Assembly: GCA_022614705.1 (NCBI GenBank)
Contig: JAKEIB010000020.1
Coordinates: forward strand, 1 to 6,894
DNA: 6,894 nt
Source of the DNA: Planctomycetota bacterium
Lineage (GTDB): Bacteria; Planctomycetota; Planctomycetia; Pirellulales; Lacipirellulaceae
Reading direction: 5' to 3'
In this document: positions 5,673-6,894 of the stretch, piece after piece
Numbering within the stretch: the stretch's first letter is position 1
How the letters are laid out: each line of letters begins with the position of its first letter
Notes under the pieces: generated by a model
Seen by the model: the letters and a program-made list of their open reading frames with translations, nothing else
Database searches by the model: none
Told to the model about the DNA's origin: nothing
Made by a program: the position numbers and the translations under genes

Positions 5673-5703
5673 ACTGCGCGGATTTAGTACGTTATGACGT
5701 CGA

Positions 5704-6894
5704 TTACTCGTCGTCCGACGGGGTTTCGCCGGCGTCTGGGCCACCCAACAGGGTGTCCAGGCTGGTCGGGGCCGCCTGTTGCGGCGGGGTCGGGGCACTG
5801 GGTGCTCCATCGCCATTGCCGCGTTGGCCTGCCTCGGCCGTTTGCAGCAAGGGGAAGGCCCGTTCCAGAACGCGACCTTTTTCCGCCGCCAGCGCTTCCA
5901 GCGCTTCAGGCCGGATGCGAACTTCCGCATCGTGAATGTGACGGAAACCGGTGCCGGCAGGAATCAAGTGGCCGAGAATGACGTTCTCCTTGAGGCCGAC
6001 CAGGTGGTCGGTCCGGCCGGCGAGCGCCGCCTCGGTTAGGACCTTCGTGGTCTCTTGGAAGCTCGCGGCGGAAATGAAGCTGGAGCTTTGCACCGACGCC
6101 TTGGTGATGCCCAAGAGCTGCGTCGCGGCGGTGGCCCGCTTCGGCTTCGTGCCCTTGGCGATCTGGCCTCCGAGCGCTTCGATCTGAGCGTTCGCTTGAT
6201 CCAACACGTCCTTGGGAACGATCGCACCGATGGCGAAATCGCTGTCGCCCTTGTCGGTAATCTTCAGACACTGCATGATGGCGTCGTTCGCCTGGCGGAA
6301 ATCGAACTTGTCCATTACGCTGCCCGGCAGCAAATTGGTGTCACCGGGGTGCTCGATGCGCACCTTCCGCAGCATGCGGGCGACGATGATCTCGATGTGC
6401 TTGTCGTTGATCTCGACGCGCTGGCTGCGGTACACGTTCTGAATTTCGCGCGTCAGGTACTGCTGCACGGCCTCCTCGCCCGAAATGCGAAGGATGTCGT
6501 GCGGCACGAGCGGGCCGTCCACCAGCGCATCGCCGGCACGCACCATGTCGCCCGAGTGCACGCGCAAGTGCTTGTTGTGCGTGATCAGGTGCTCACGCTC
6601 GATGCCGCTCTCGCTGCGGACGATAATCGACCGCTTGCCGCGCTTCTTCTCACTCAAAAGCTCGACCTTGCCGTCGATTTCCGCGATGACGGCCGGGTCC
6701 TTCGGCTTGCGGGCCTCGAAGATTTCCGTCACGCGCGGCAGACCGCCCGTGATGTCCTGCGTGCCAGTTGCTTCGCGCGGCGTCTTGGCCACCAGCGTGC
6801 CGGGCGAAATGACCTGACCTTCGTCGACTTCCAAGTGGGCCCGCTCGGGCATGTAGTAGAAGTCGAGAATCTTGCCGTCCTTCGGATCTTCCAC
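5704..6894 (-). CDS. rpoC: DNA-directed RNA polymerase beta' subunit, C-terminal 396 residues (cut by window edge)
   Basis: The catalytic beta' subunit of RNA polymerase; only the C-terminal part is present and it runs off the right edge. The first visible codon, GTG, is internal (Val) and not a start. Landmarks from the conserved C-terminal region, numbered in the visible part, are TGTQDITGGLPRVTEIFEAR (44-62) followed by KPKDPAVIAEIDG, KVRIEHPGDTNLLPG (177-191), QLLGITKASVQSSSFISAASF (259-279) and QETTKVLTEAALAG (280-293), and GLKENVILGHLIPAGTG (300-316). The last roughly 40 residues, after RVLERAFPLL, are a low-complexity Pro/Ala/Gly stretch with the acidic end PSDDE and look like a variable tail. 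The stop TAA is at 5704-5706, followed by the terminator at 5641-5672. The active-site NADFDGD motif lies outside the window. rpoB would be expected further upstream. Confidence 0.98.
   Translation of the reverse strand: MEDPKDGKILDFYYMPERAHLEVDEGQVISPGTLVAKTPREATGTQDITGGLPRVTEIFEARKPKDPAVIAEIDGKVELLSEKKRGKRSIIVRSESGIEREHLITHNKHLRVHSGDMVRAGDALVDGPLVPHDILRISGEEAVQQYLTREIQNVYRSQRVEINDKHIEIIVARMLRKVRIEHPGDTNLLPGSVMDKFDFRQANDAIMQCLKITDKGDSDFAIGAIVPKDVLDQANAQIEALGGQIAKGTKPKRATAATQLLGITKASVQSSSFISAASFQETTKVLTEAALAGRTDHLVGLKENVILGHLIPAGTGFRHIHDAEVRIRPEALEALAAEKGRVLERAFPLLQTAEAGQRGNGDGAPSAPTPPQQAAPTSLDTLLGGPDAGETPSDDE

Overview
The window reads entirely on the minus strand, from rpoC (right edge, C-terminal part) to rpsL (left edge, N-terminal part). 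The most likely source is a GC-rich planctomycete, probably Pirellulales-like. This rests on a small membrane protein at 401-979 that ends in the FSLRTLL-type hydrophobic tail common in planctomycete proteins, on a Uma2-family gene, and on the style of the RpoC and exporter proteins. No rRNA or 16S marker is present, so the assignment is an inference.

Layout in transcription order (right to left): the 3' part of rpoC (5704-6894), closed by a strong intrinsic terminator (5641-5672). Next comes a regulatory gap with a good sigma-70-type promoter (-35 5614-5619, -10 5591-5596) and a 24-bp dyad (5567-5590) over the predicted transcription start. This drives a four-gene exporter unit: a TetR/CecR-like regulator (4902-5546), an FtsX/DevC-like ABC permease (3766-4905), an ABC ATPase (3014-3760) and a HlyD-like membrane fusion protein (1664-2740). 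The first two genes overlap by 4 nt, the next gap is 5 nt, and a 273-nt gap holding three separate palindromic elements then precedes the HlyD gene. After that come a Uma2-family nuclease-fold gene (976-1578) and the planctomycete-type membrane protein (401-979), which overlap by 4 nt. Finally rpsL (start at 296) has its own likely promoter (349-376).

How it works together: the regulator probably represses its own promoter, and hence the exporter, until a ligand is bound. The permease and ATPase would form a homodimeric exporter that the HlyD-like adaptor links across the periplasm to an outer-membrane channel not encoded here. The substrate cannot be read from sequence. In many bacteria rpoC and rpsL are adjacent or close; here about 5.4 kb of non-ribosomal genes, with their own terminator and promoters, lie between them. 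Every coding assignment falls in a known family. The observations most worth a second look are the insertion between rpoC and rpsL, the palindrome cluster and the regulatory dyad.
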